A stretch of DNA of 64,000 nt from Ophioderma brevispina (Eukaryota; Echinodermata; Ophiuroidea; Amphilepidida; Ophiodermatidae). Shown here in pieces: positions 1 to 10,649 of the stretch; the stretch's first letter is position 1; each line of letters starts with the position of its first letter. The stretch is taken from positions 1 through 64,000 of the forward strand of contig JAMKCH010010277.1 in assembly GCA_023653785.1 (NCBI GenBank). Direction: 5' to 3'. A model generated the notes under the pieces. That model was not told where the DNA came from, made no database searches, and worked only from the letters and a program-made list of their open reading frames with translations. A program made the position numbers and the translations under genes.

Positions 1-759
1 AAACCACACTCTGAATTATTTCCCAATTTTCAAAGTATACTCGCAGAATAGAATCTTTCATTTTCTGAGTACCAAACAATTATTACATTTATAATCCTAC
101 AATTAAGAATGTAAATATCAACTACACAAAACCAAACTCAAATTTCAGCACTCTAATTCAATAATACATTTAAAAATTACAAACAAAAAACCAAACATGA
201 TTCATTCATGATTGAACGTGCAATTCCTTTTAAAGGAATTTTTATTCTGATTTCAACAGGTTAAAGATCATTTGTATTACTTTGTTTTAATTAACTGACC
301 GCAAATTGTACCTTCCTTCTGCAATTCTGTTCCTTCTTCGTTATTTTAGAAAATGGATTTATGGAAAGGAAAAGAATTCCACTTCCGAGCAGTTACGATA
401 TGCCATCTTGCATTGAATGTTAATAAAAGCAATTAACAACAAAATTATTTGGATACAACTTTGTATAGCACTCACTTTTATAAAAAAAAATCCATATGCT
501 TTAGCCTACTTGTTTCTTCATTAATTCTGGTTTCGGTATAGCCCTTTAATAAATAATCACCACCAAACTGCTAGACAATATGTGCTTGTAGCCTAACGCA
601 TTCTAAATATATTTGTTTTCTCTTTCGGGCTCAACGGGTAGATTTCATTAATACGCGCCCTTAAAATATCACACATACATAATCAATATTTAAAAAATAA
701 GACTATAAATGAAAGTGTATATAAAGTCACCACAAAAAGGTTGAAATATTTTGAAAGCC
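1..759. other. AT-rich non-coding stretch
   Basis: No open frame, RNA gene or repeat that I can support. The sequence is plain AT-rich intergenic or intronic DNA leading up to the first fold-back element. Confidence 0.5.
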
Positions 760-1328
760 ATATCGTCATGTGAGTGCAACAAAGTCGTATCTACATGTTC
801 ATGATTTTACAGGAGAAGCATTTTTGTGTTTCATTCTTTTCTGACTTTTCAAATGAAAATAATTCTTAAACACGATAAAAATGTATTTTTTTAAATATCT
901 TATAAGTATTTCATTTCCCACTTAAGTCGACTAATTAGGAAGTAATTGGTTAATTAAAATGGCGTAACTACACACATGATTCCAACAAAAAAATGTTGGG
1001 AGAATTTTTACTTATACACCTTTTTAAAAACCATCGCTTTACAAGAAATAAAATGTCGTATCTACATACTAGTTTTCCCGTGACGTGCAACAAAGTCGTA
1101 TCTACCAGTTACGACTTTGTTGCACTCAACAGAAACTCAATTTTGAGTGCAACAAAGTCGTATCTACACCGAAATAGGCCTATTTAGCTTAATAACTCTG
1201 CAATAAATTGAGACTGTCACCGAAAATGTATATCAAATTAAGCGTAATGATCTACTTTTTCATATTTTATAAATAACTCAGTTTCGCCAAAAATTAGTTA
1301 CGACTTTGTTGCACTCATATGACGATAT
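760..1328. mobile_element. Fold-back element with inverted ends and internal copies of the end motif
   Basis: The left end (760 onward) reads atatcgtcatgtgagtgcaa, and the right end is its near-exact reverse complement finishing in catatgacgatat at 1328. The inner part of the end, gtgcaacaaagtcgtatcta, recurs inside the element around 1087 and 1145 and inverted around 1108. The 569 bp unit therefore has five copies of one roughly 22 bp motif in both orientations. There is no coding capacity. It is best read as a non-autonomous DNA transposon (MITE or fold-back type); the superfamily is not clear from the sequence. Confidence 0.7.
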
Positions 1329-1333
1329 ATTTC

Positions 1334-1775
1334 TGGAGTTATTTTGAAATAGGTTGTCGACAAGGATAAAAGGAGAGGTAATCGACAAGGGCAAAAGGAG
1401 TGTTAGTCGACAAGGGCAAAAAGGAGAGTTTGCCTATGTTTCATTTCCTCTAATATAATTCTTTTCAATATCGGACTACCCTGACGTCGGACTATCGGGC
1501 CTAACTGGTCTACAACCAGTCGGTCTAATAATCAATGTATTTGTTTGTTTTAAATTTTAAGGGAAAAATAAAATCTAGAATGAAAATGGAAAATACCATT
1601 CGGTCGTCTATGAGGGATCCTTGTCGACTTTAAACTCTCCTTCTGCCCATGTTGAAACTCTCCTTTTGCCGTATTGGCTAAATGACTCCCTCTTGTTTTT
1701 GTCGAAACTCTCCTTTTTGTCCTTGTCGATTAACTCTCCTATAACTCACCTATTCTATAATCACCAAATAACCAA
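1334..1775. mobile_element. Fold-back element with 20-25 bp sub-repeats in each arm
   Basis: The left arm (about 1345-1430) contains three tandem copies of a unit like gtcgacaagggcaaaaggag. The right arm (about 1620-1765) carries the reverse complement, ctctccttttgcc next to gtcgac-like spacers, also repeated. The outer ends aataggt and acctatt pair. The 190 bp between the arms has no gene. The structure resembles fold-back transposons, whose arms are built from short tandem repeats. It abuts the preceding element almost directly. Confidence 0.6.
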
Positions 1776-2489
1776 TCCCTATTTTATTTGTCACTTGTAT
1801 TGAACACAAGACTGAAAGGGTGATGACATCACTTACGGCCACTTAACTATAGCACTTCCGCATTGAGGGGGATTTCATAATTGTTTTTTATATTTTGATT
1901 TCCTCAATGAATTAAATAAGTTCACTTAACTTAATACTCCCAAGGACAAACGTTTTAAATACACTTCAGAAAGTCTACAAATATTGAAATGTCAATCTTC
2001 CGATGGAAATGTTGATCTTGATACATAAACAATTGAGTTGATTATGCATTGCAGCCAATATGGCCCTCGATACTCTTATATCTTGGGATAACAAGGTCTA
2101 TTCTTCCCCTCAAAAATAATGGTATCGCCGTTTTCACTTCGTCGTAGAGAGAGTACCATTTCAAAAAAATCATACCCTTATTCTCATTCTTAAACGGATT
2201 TATAATTCAAGGTCATCTTCAGCCTAATGTTCGATCCTTAAGGCTTACTGATCGTAGTACTCGAGTGATGGTTAACAAAGAAATGTCCAAGCAGTATATT
2301 TTTAATTACTCTGTCCCGCAAGGTTTCATTTCAGGCCCGCAAGGTTTTATAATGTATGCTCATCAAGTCGGTGATATTATCATTATAATGATAATTTTCA
2401 CTCTTACGCTGATGATAGTAAGCTTTTCTGTGAGTTTGATCCAAATCTGTATATCGTCGCTTGGCAGGAAAAAACCTCCTATGTGATAT

Positions 2490-2715
2490 AGGGCGGGTTC
2501 ACTGGAGGTCAATAGGTCAGCTTGGCCAGACCTGCCTCCAGCACAACCCAAGCATGAAGAGAATACAAAGGAATCACCTGTTATTCTAAAATACCTGATA
2601 TGTTCAGGTAAACCAGGTCAGGTGCATGTATTGTATTCTTCGCATGCTTGGATAATCTGGAGGGCAAACAAAAATCCATTCAACATAATTTACCTTTCGT
2701 GAAAGAGCCCTGTAG
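2490..2715. repeat. Palindromic interspersed repeat, copy 1 of 3
   Basis: The copy is roughly palindromic. It opens with tcactggaggtcaataggtc, passes through aagcatgaagagaatacaaa and a short centre rich in aggt/acct, and returns as gtattcttcgcatgcttgg followed by ctggagggcaaa. The same body occurs twice more at about 3050-3440. No coding sequence. Likely a short DNA transposon. Confidence 0.6.
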
Positions 2716-2970
2716 TAAACAAATTAACATAGTTAAACATGATTCTTAATGTGTTACTCTAAATTAAGTTCTATTGCAATTATTGGTGAGTAAATATCAC
2801 TAGCACAGCACAAACCGGCGGGCTATACCTGATGGTCAGAATTGATCCACCATTACTGGGGTATCCAACACAATACCTTTCACACTCTTTTATAAGTCCG
2901 TACCACACTTGAGTATGCACAATTCAAAATCTGTGCTTAATCTGCATATTTGGGTGAATTCAAGTGGGAT

Positions 2971-2991
2971 GCCCCCCCCCCCCCCCCCCCA
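2971..2991. repeat. Poly-C tract
   Basis: A run of about 21 C residues. The exact length in such tracts is unreliable in assemblies. Confidence 0.8.
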
Positions 2992-3049
2992 CACCCAGAT
3001 GTGGCTACCAGTGAGTTTACTGTACGCATCGTTTATTTCAACACTATAG

Positions 3050-3445
3050 GGTCCTTTCACGGAAGGCAAATTGTATTGAGAGGAATTTTATTTGCCTTCT
3101 AAATCATTCAAGCATGCGAAGAATACAATACATGCACCTGGTTCACCTGAACATTTCATCTATTTTTGTAGGTGACTCCTTTGTATTCTCTGCATGCTTG
3201 GTTTGTTCTTGGGACAGGTCTAGCCAAGTTACCCTATCGACTTCCCTTTCACAAAGGTAAATTATATTGAATGGACTTTTACTTGTCCTCCAGATCATCC
3301 AATCTTGCGAAGAATACAATACGTGCACCTGCTCACCTGAATATTTCAGATATTTGTGCGGGTGAGTTCTTTTGCATACTTGGGTTGTTTTGGAGGACAT
3401 TGGTTAAGTTAACCTATTGACCGCCCGTGCAAACACCCTATAGCC
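3050..3445. repeat. Two tandem copies of the palindromic repeat seen at 2490
   Basis: Copies 2 (about 3050-3255) and 3 (about 3250-3445) lie head to tail. Each contains gcatgcgaagaatacaatac or a close variant, a gcacctg/caggtg centre, and a returning arm through ttgtattct...gcatgcttgg. The open frame on the minus strand through this repeat has no recognisable domain and is a by-product of the repeat. Confidence 0.6.
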
Positions 3446-3448
3446 AAT

Positions 3449-3643
3449 AGACCGTATTCAATAGCTAGCCATGTTGGTGGACAAGATAGACGCATTCCAG
3501 TACTACAATACATTCACCTGTCAATGATCCCTGTGCAATCGCTAAACATGGATCGATTGACAGCTTAATGTATTGTAGTCCTGGAATGTATGCATCTTGT
3601 CCACCAACATGTCTAGTGGCTGACGTCATATTGAATACGGTCT
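3449..3643. mobile_element. 195 bp fold-back element
   Basis: The arms pair over most of the element. The left side is agaccgtattcaatagct, then atgttggtggacaagat, then actacaatacattcacctgt. The right side returns attgacagcttaatgtattg, then atcttgtccaccaacatg, then attgaatacggtct. Two degenerate relatives lie near 54950 and 56490. It contains tgacgtca, a CRE-like octamer that comes with the repeat. Confidence 0.75.
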
Positions 3644-4133
3644 ATAGCCTCGTATTTTAGGTTAATTACGGTTTATTCATTATGTTTACGTGCAACTGGA
3701 ACGCTCCAGTTCTCTTACACTGAGAATAAACTTCATCATTAGGATGCAGTGGCGGCACCTTTTATCTGGTGGGGCAATGTGGGATGCGACTTTTAAAGGA
3801 GGCACAAATCATGAAAATGATTTTGTCCCAAAAGTGTTCTGGATTTTTATTTTTTATTTCACTTGGAAAAACTGGGCGGAAAGGCTCAAATTTGAGGTGG
3901 GAGTACTTCCCATCTCCCCCCCCCCCACACGGAGCCGCCACTGATAAAAAAATATTTATATAATGTTGATTCTAAAGGGAAACCTGTTTTTACAGTGTAC
4001 GTATAACCTTTGCACCTACTCTGCATCATCTGCTCTATTCCATTAACAGAAACATGATACAGAGTAAATGGGAAGAGTGTAATATAATTATGCCAAAAAG
4101 TCATATAGACTAATACTGTTTACATCATTCAGA

Positions 4134-4787
4134 GAGTTTACCCCTGGATAATTAATATTAATTAGTGCAAAGTTTAGAGACAGAAATTAAATCAGGTATT
4201 GATGGAATATAGAGTAATATGGAAAGCAAAATATTTTTTAAATCATCACTATCAATTTCAGTCAACAGACCATTACCTTAAAATGTTAAGTATTTGATAT
4301 ACTCATGATTTATTAAAACACTATCGACACTACTTTTCATGCTGAATATAATTACTTAAGTATGCTTTTTGGAGGATTTTTATATTTGCACTTGCCATTA
4401 ACAAAGTGGCTAAGATAAGAGCTGCTCAAATTGTAATCGTCCACACTCTAATTCGCCAATTAAACAATATTTTAAAGCAATCTTAAAGTTTTTTAAACCG
4501 AGACTGATAGAAATAGCCTCCCTTCTTCTTGTAGTTGATTTAAGCTTTTAGACTTGGCCATTGGTTTAAAAGTTTAAACAGTAGTTGCTCAATCCCATAA
4601 CGCAAAAAATATATATATATGTGCTTTTAATTCACAACCTGCAGTTTGACTCTTGAAATAGTAGCATGTTTTTAATGTTCTGATAGTTTGGAATGATTTA
4701 ATTAATGTTACATAATGTGATTAGATTATTTGCAGGAGCCATGAGACTTAATACTAGGGCCGGTGTGGCAGGAGATATAGTCCCCAG
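4134..4787. repeat. Direct repeat, copy 1 (654 bp)
   Basis: This block from gagtttacccctgg to gatatagtccccag reappears at 4931-5582 with only scattered differences (for example a 2-3 bp change near the second copy's gctttt, and AT-repeat length). No gene is visible in it. High identity implies a young duplication or an assembly duplication. Confidence 0.85.
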
Positions 4788-4930
4788 GTGACTTGCCATT
4801 TGGTCTAATCCCAATTGGTCTAATGGCCATTTTGTCTAACTCCAATTGGTCTAATACCATTTAGTCTAATAACCATTTAGGCTAAAAACCATTTAGTCTA
4901 ATAGCCATGTTTTTTTTTTTTTTTTTTTTT
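4788..4930. repeat. Short minisatellite plus poly-T between the duplicated blocks
   Basis: About seven copies of a 17-19 bp unit of the form ccatttggtctaataac, ending in a run of roughly 22 T residues directly abutting the second copy of the flanking duplication. Confidence 0.75.
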
Positions 4931-5582
4931 GAGTTTACCCCTGGATAATTAATATTAATTAGTGCAAAGTTTAGAGACAGAAATTAAATCAGGTATTGAT
5001 GGAATATGGAGTAATATGGAAAGCAAAATATTTTTTAAATCATCACTATCAATTTCAGTCAACAGATCATTACCTTAAAATGTTAAGTATTTGATATACT
5101 CATGATTTATTAAAACACTATCGACACTACTTTTCATGCTGAATATAATTACTTAAGTATGCTTTTAGGAGGATTTTTATATTTGCACTTGCCATTAGCA
5201 AAGTGGCTAAGATAAGAGCTGCTCAAATTTTAATCGTTCACACTCTAATTCGCCAATTAAACAATATTTTAAAGTAATCTTAAAGTTTTTTAAACCGAGA
5301 CTGATAGAAATAGCCTCCCTTCTTCTTGTAGTTGATTTAAGCTTTTAGACTTGGCCATTGGTTTAAAAGTTTAAACAGTAGTTGCTCAATCCCATAACGC
5401 AAAATATATATATATGTGCTTTTAATTCACAACCTGCAGTTTGACTCTTGAAATAGTAGCATGTTTTTAATGTTCTGATAGTTTGGAATGATTTAATTAA
5501 TGTTACATAATGTGATTAGATTATTTGCAGGAGCCATGAGACTTAATACTAGGGCCGGTGTGGCAGGAGATATAGTCCCCAG
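4931..5582. repeat. Direct repeat, copy 2
   Basis: Second copy of the 4134-4787 block in the same orientation, offset 795-797 bp. The sequence after it (5583 onward) differs from the sequence after copy 1, so the duplicated unit ends at tccccag in both. Confidence 0.85.
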
Positions 5583-5880
5583 ACTTATAGCCCACTTTCA
5601 CAGTAAAGAATAGGGCACTCAATTCAGTCGACTCTTCACGCAACATTAGTTCGACATTTATTCCGTTGTCGTCTATTGAGTCCGGACTATGGCTCCATGG
5701 GGCTCTATCTCCTAGTTTGCATAGTTTGCATAATTTCCGTCCTCCCAAATGTACCACTATAACTTCTGGGTCATTTTATTACAATACTATCCATGATTGG
5801 GCATTAATTACCATGTGCAATTAAAACCATTTTCAACAAGTCCAAATTTAATAAGTCTGTAAAAAGCCATCTTTTAAATC

Positions 5881-6160
5881 AAATTATTTGTTATTTTTTA
5901 AAAATATGTTTATTGTATTTCATTATAGTCATGTTTGATTCTATACATTTTCTTAATAATATAAATAATTGTCTTTGAATGTTTTGTGTATTGTTTTTTG
6001 AATATATGTATTGTAGCAAGGACCCCTTTGGAAATAAGCCTGCGGGCTTAAAAGGTAATCCTGTGTAATCTCCAATTTTTATTCTGTATAGGGCTTGTGT
6101 CATATTATTGTATTTTTTGTCTTGTATGTGGAGATACCGAATAAAATCAAATCAAATCAA
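5881..6160 (+). mobile_element. LINE 3' end with short tandem tail
   Basis: The segment gtagcaaggacccctttgga followed by gcctgcgggcttaaaaggta and then gataccgaataaaatcaaatcaaatcaa has the form of a CR1/L2-like non-LTR retrotransposon 3' end: an untranslated tail closing in a 5 bp tandem (aatca). No reverse-transcriptase frame is visible just upstream, so this is a 5'-truncated copy. The family call rests on the shape of the tail and general knowledge of these elements. Confidence 0.6.
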
Positions 6161-7449
6161 CACCGGTGTCACAATTAGAGAGTCCTATATGAGTGAGCGT
6201 CCTCGACCCGTAAAACTCTGTAGTAAATTTTTACGGAACGCATTAATTGTTTTATAGAGGTCGCCTTATTTCGCACAATCTGTAGAAACACGCGCCTAAC
6301 ACACTTTGATATGGGAGACAATTCCATGAACATGCAGGCAAGGGGCGACTTAAAAACTCCACCAGCGTTTGCTCGGCGGTTCCGCCCGGTTCTTTCCAGA
6401 TGGAACCTTTTTTTATTGTTCCAAACAATGCGAAGCGGTTCACCCGCCATAGGACCACGGGTCAAAAAGCGGTTAAGTTTTGAAGCCACTCCTAACATTT
6501 AAGTAGCCAATGATCGCCATTACCTGTAATATCCTTCCACAATAATTTGACAAGTTTGTCCAAACCTCCGCTAACAGTGATGAGTCCAGCATCAATGTAC
6601 AGGGTTGAGTAAAAAAAAAGTATCAACCCAATGAGCGATGTTTTTTCATGAAAATCCTCTTTGCTATTCATGTATTTTCTTCTGATCCCTGTTTTGTTAG
6701 CTCCATATAAAACATACGGCTTGAAAATTTGATCAATGCGTCAAAGTTCCAGGTGCGAATGAAAGTACCCGATTGAAAGAACCGAACAAGTTTACACGCT
6801 AAGAAGAACCCAAAGAGTGCTCTTGGGTTTACGTTCAGCTTTGGTAGTTTGCAACATATCATCCATTAATTGCCACATTTGGGAATGTTCGGGGTTCGAG
6901 TTTTTTTCGCGTGGGCACCTCCTTGCAAATTTTCATGTTGGGTTTTAATCGACTCGAAATTTGGTTAAATTGTTCTAAATGGGTCTAATTGTAAATACAT
7001 TGGGTTGGTAACTTTTCATCTTTTCATCAAACATATTTTTATAAAAACAAGACGAGTTCGTAAAAAAACACGTCCAGTTTGCACAGGCCTAACTACTTGC
7101 GTCTGCGATCTCTGGGTAGGCGAAATTTGTGATGTTGGGTATGCATCAAAACATATTAACATTATTTGCTTTCAGATATTCAAAACCTGGTTCAGTTTGA
7201 TTTAAATTAATCAAATGAATTGATTGATTAACTATGTAGAGGGAATCCCTGCCGTTGAGGTAAACACGGCACAGTTGTTTCAGGAAATATCTGCTTTTTT
7301 ACGGCACATTTAAACCAAGCGCACATTTGTTCCCAAATGAATAGTTTAGGCTTATCTAGACCTGAAAATATCTGAATACTAACATTCTCCTTTAAAAAGT
7401 GAGTTGCACAAAGGAAAAAATATTTCAAGCATAACTGAAAACAACCGCA
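6161..7449. other. Non-coding stretch
   Basis: Several open frames of 60-107 codons occur on both strands (for example the minus strand at 6175-6498), but none shows a domain, a signal peptide, or splice sites that would make an exon. I see nothing else I can name. Confidence 0.4.
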
Positions 7450-7653
7450 GGTGCAGACCCATCTGACCCACTTTCTTTTCTGACACGCTTTATGAATTTC
7501 GGAAACCTTCGCAGAATAACACGTGTTTATTCCCGTGAATTCGGAAACCCCTTCACGGAATAACCACGTGTTACATGCCGTTTTGGTTTCCGAATTCATA
7601 AGTGGTGGGTCAGAAAAAAAGTGGGTTCAGATGGGTACCCTTACGAAACACCC
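7450..7653. mobile_element. Fold-back element, same family as 41098-41300
   Basis: The left arm runs through acccatctgacccactttct and gaatttcggaaacc. The right arm returns through ggtttccgaattcataa and gtgggttcagatgggt. The centre carries cggaataa and cacgtgttta blocks. The core tttccgaattcataa and cggaataa blocks are shared with the intronic element at 41098-41300, so both belong to one family. The 123-codon minus-strand frame across it is not a gene. Confidence 0.75.
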
Positions 7654-8035
7654 TTCAATTTTATTTTAAAACAAATTGGATGTAACATTGTTGTGAAAAT
7701 TCGAGAAGAGTTTGTTGACATTAATTTTTACTGACTGTAGCTAGCGACAGTGCATTACTGCGCCCATGAATTTGCCACTTTTGTTGACCTTTCATAATTT
7801 GGTTGCAGGTGTTGAAATTACATGGGCCTTAACTCCTCTTCCAATTGCCCTTTGGTTATTTTTAAAATAGCCTATGTTCAAAGATGTTAATTCGGCAGGT
7901 GTCCAGGTTGATTAATCCCTCATGTAAACTAGCAGTCACTGTGGCCCCTTAAGGTGGCGGGAAACAAAACAATTTATTGCTTAAATTTATAATATAATAA
8001 TAACACCGACATTTGTAAGCTCCTTTTCCGAGGAT

Positions 8036-8068
8036 ACCCCCCCCCCCCCCCCCCCACCCCCCCCCCTC
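8036..8068. repeat. Poly-C tract
   Basis: About 30 C residues broken by a single A. No other content. Confidence 0.8.
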
Positions 8069-8344
8069 CAAAGCGCTGGTTTTGCCTATTTATATTTAAC
8101 GCTGCCTTCAGGAAATCGTCACATCATTTCGCTTCAAATCTAGGCCGGTGGTGGCCAACATGTGACACAAAAGGTAATCGATTCGGTTGACCTTCACGCA
8201 ACATTAGGTTTTTCACGTTTTAATTCCGTTTGTCGTCCTATGGAGCCCGGCCTATGCTAATTCATTTGGAATCATTCCCCATAAAACAGCTGTCCCCAGA
8301 ATTTCCTTTGGGTAAACGATGCAATTCAGGATATTATCTTGCCC

Positions 8345-8450
8345 ATGGACACAACACGTTGCCTACAGCGGGGCTCGCACTTACGATTTACAATGGTTTT
8401 TTATGATCGTGAGCCCCGCGCTTATCCCCTGCGCCACACGCTCTCCCCCT
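8345..8450 (-). repeat. tRNA-derived SINE-like segment
   Basis: On the minus strand the segment begins gtgtggcgcaggggataagc, which resembles a tRNA A box with D-arm, and about 60 bases on reads gtgcgagccccgct, a weak B box. The element also folds, because gcggggctcgcac and gtgagccccgcgc pair. A functional tRNA is not supported; a tRNA-derived SINE head is the simplest reading. Confidence 0.4.
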
Positions 8451-8989
8451 TCGGTTCATTTGTCTTTTTTGTAAAGCATTTTTTTTTCTTCATTTGAAGA
8501 AATTGTCTAAAACGACGGAATTATAAAAACCTTTTTATCACCATTAAGGCTGTCTTTTCATTCTGTAAAGTTATTTCTGTAACAAATTAAAAAACAAAAA
8601 AACCGAAAATTTTAAAATATGATTAAAAAGACAAATACAAAGCTTTTTATTTTGGGGGGGATTGATGACTCCGGCCTTTTACCAAGTTTGAATTTATAAC
8701 CTAACGGTTTACAGTATAGTGTATCGAATAAACGTTTAGCTTAAAATGGAAAAGACCTTGATAGTTCATGTATTCCACATAATCCCAAATAATACAGATG
8801 GTTAATTTTGTGAAATTATTTAGTTGCCACTACCGCTGTCTAGCTATGGCAATTCATTACTTCCCGCTGCTTCTGTTTCTTCCCTTTTTCTCCTTCTTTG
8901 TTAGCTTCTTTTTCTGTCTGCTACTGCTAGCTTCTTTCCCTTCTTCTCATCATCTTCAATCTTCTAACATCTTCATCTTAATTCATCAT

Positions 8990-9375
8990 CATAATCTACT
9001 ACTACTCTACGACTGCTACTGATACTAGCTACTACTACTGCTGCGGCCTGGCTTCTGCTGCTGCTGCGGCTGTGCGTGCTGCTGCTACTGCTACTGCCTA
9101 ACTCTACTGCTGCTGCGTGGCTACTGCTCTTACTACTGTTTCTACTACTACTACTAGCTACTACTACTCTACTGCTACTTCTCCTTTACAACTACTGCGT
9201 ACTACAACTACTACTATACCACCACTACCACGAACCAGGACCACTACCACTACCACTACCACTACTACTACTACTACTACTTACTACACTACACTACTAC
9301 AACTACTACTCTACACAATACTTACTAACTACTACTACTACTATCTCGACTTCTATTAACTACTAGTTAACCTAC
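8990..9375. repeat. CTA/CTG/CCA triplet tract 1
   Basis: A long run of near-perfect three-base units (ctactactact, ctgctgctgc, ccactaccac). The Leu/Tyr/Thr/Ser-rich open frames through it are translations of the simple repeat and not genes. Confidence 0.85.
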
Positions 9376-9399
9376 TACTGCTGCTGGGCTGACTGCTAC

Positions 9400-9690
9400 C
9401 GGTAGGTACCTCCATCTTGGAATCCACGCGTATATACAGGTGGTTACAGACCCCCTGGTTCAAGCCATCGTTGTCACCCAAAAGACCCCATAATTTTTTA
9501 ATCTCCCCCAAGCCCCCATTTTCTGGAAACTTTTTTGGCCAATTTTTTGTCACTTGAAAAGCTCCTATTTTGGGGTAATTTGCTGTCTCTCACCCAAAGA
9601 ACCCCCAATTTTTTTGTCTGTCTTCTTGTCACCGAATGCCCAGGGTTTGGAAGCGCGGAGCCATTACACCCATAATCCATTTCATAGGGA
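9400..9690. other. Unique spacer between triplet tracts
   Basis: About 290 bp separating two triplet-repeat tracts. It contains near-repeats of caccgaa/cacccaaa followed by a C-rich and T-rich stretch (tcacccaaaagaccccataa, tcacccaaagaaccccc), suggesting an older internal tandem duplication. No gene seen. Confidence 0.4.
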
Positions 9691-9704
9691 GTGCCCCGCC
9701 CCCT

Positions 9705-9915
9705 GGTACTTCTACTACTACTACTACTAACTACTACTACTTCTGCTGCAGCTGCTACTACTACTTTTGCTGCTTGCTGCTACTACTCCTGCTGCGGCTG
9801 ATACTGCCACTGCCCACGACTACTTTAATACTACAACTACTGCCTGTGATGCTTCTGCTGACTGCTACTACCACTATTACATATACTACACTAGTACTCA
9901 CTAGTAGTCTCGACT
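9705..9915. repeat. CTA/CTG triplet tract 2
   Basis: A second triplet-rich block (actactacta, ctgctgcagctgcta) in the same orientation as the first. The open frame over it is repeat translation. Confidence 0.8.
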
Positions 9916-10100
9916 CATCTAAGACCTCCCGAAAACCTATAATAAAGAAAGAAACATTGACAAATATTGTCCCAACAAATGAAATAAATAATGGCTTGCA
10001 ATGATAACTTTTTTTAGTTATGAGCCATAAAGTCTACAGAGATGGTACAAATGGATATCCTGCGGGAAAATACAATACTAAAATATAAAAGTAGATTGAT

Positions 10101-10400
10101 ATTTGAAGGTATAAATGCATTTAAAGGCAGATTCCGAGATTTCTGGCCAATTCTTTAACTGTGTATGGGATAAGATTTCTGAATCCTATGGCTTACAATA
10201 ACAGTGAAGTGTTTTTGATTTACGAGCATAATGTTTACGAAGATCCATGGTGTAAATGTACCTGAAGACCTGCACACTAGACTCTCTGGAGGAAGATAAA
10301 ATCATAAAAAATGGAGCAAATATTTGAAGGTGTAAATAGCGTCTGACAACGCAACATTGCACTTAAAGGCAGATTCAGAGATATCTGGCCAATTCCAGGG
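10101..10400. repeat. Two direct copies of a short repeat
   Basis: The motif atttgaaggt...ttaaaggcagattc followed by gagat and tctggccaattc occurs at about 10101-10155 and again at 10322-10397 in the same orientation. The arrangement could be a small tandem duplication or two copies of one mobile repeat. Confidence 0.5.
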
Positions 10401-10649
10401 AGAAAGGGAAGGAATAAAGGGAAGAAAGCAAGGGAGGGATCGGAGGTCCGTTGGGGATTCGATCCGAGGGTCCATACACACCGCTCCCATGACCGCCGAT
10501 GGCACGCCTATAGGTTACACACCACTAACTCACTTATACACAGTAGTCTATGGGAAAAATGGCAACTTTGAGCATGTTTCTTTCACATTTAAAACTCTCA
10601 CAGAGGAAATACAACAACATCACCCCAAAGTACAAGCTGAAATCACCAA

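Noticed and set aside
3143..3400. 85-codon minus-strand frame
   Set aside because: Lies within tandem palindromic repeats; the same sequence at 2490 is not open.
6175..6498. 107-codon minus-strand frame
   Set aside because: No recognisable domain, a competing open frame on the other strand, and no splice or promoter context.
7228..7599. 123-codon minus-strand frame
   Set aside because: It runs through a fold-back element and has no domain or exon signals.
8798..9366. Leu-rich and Thr-rich frames
   Set aside because: Simple triplet repeat sequence; every frame is open.
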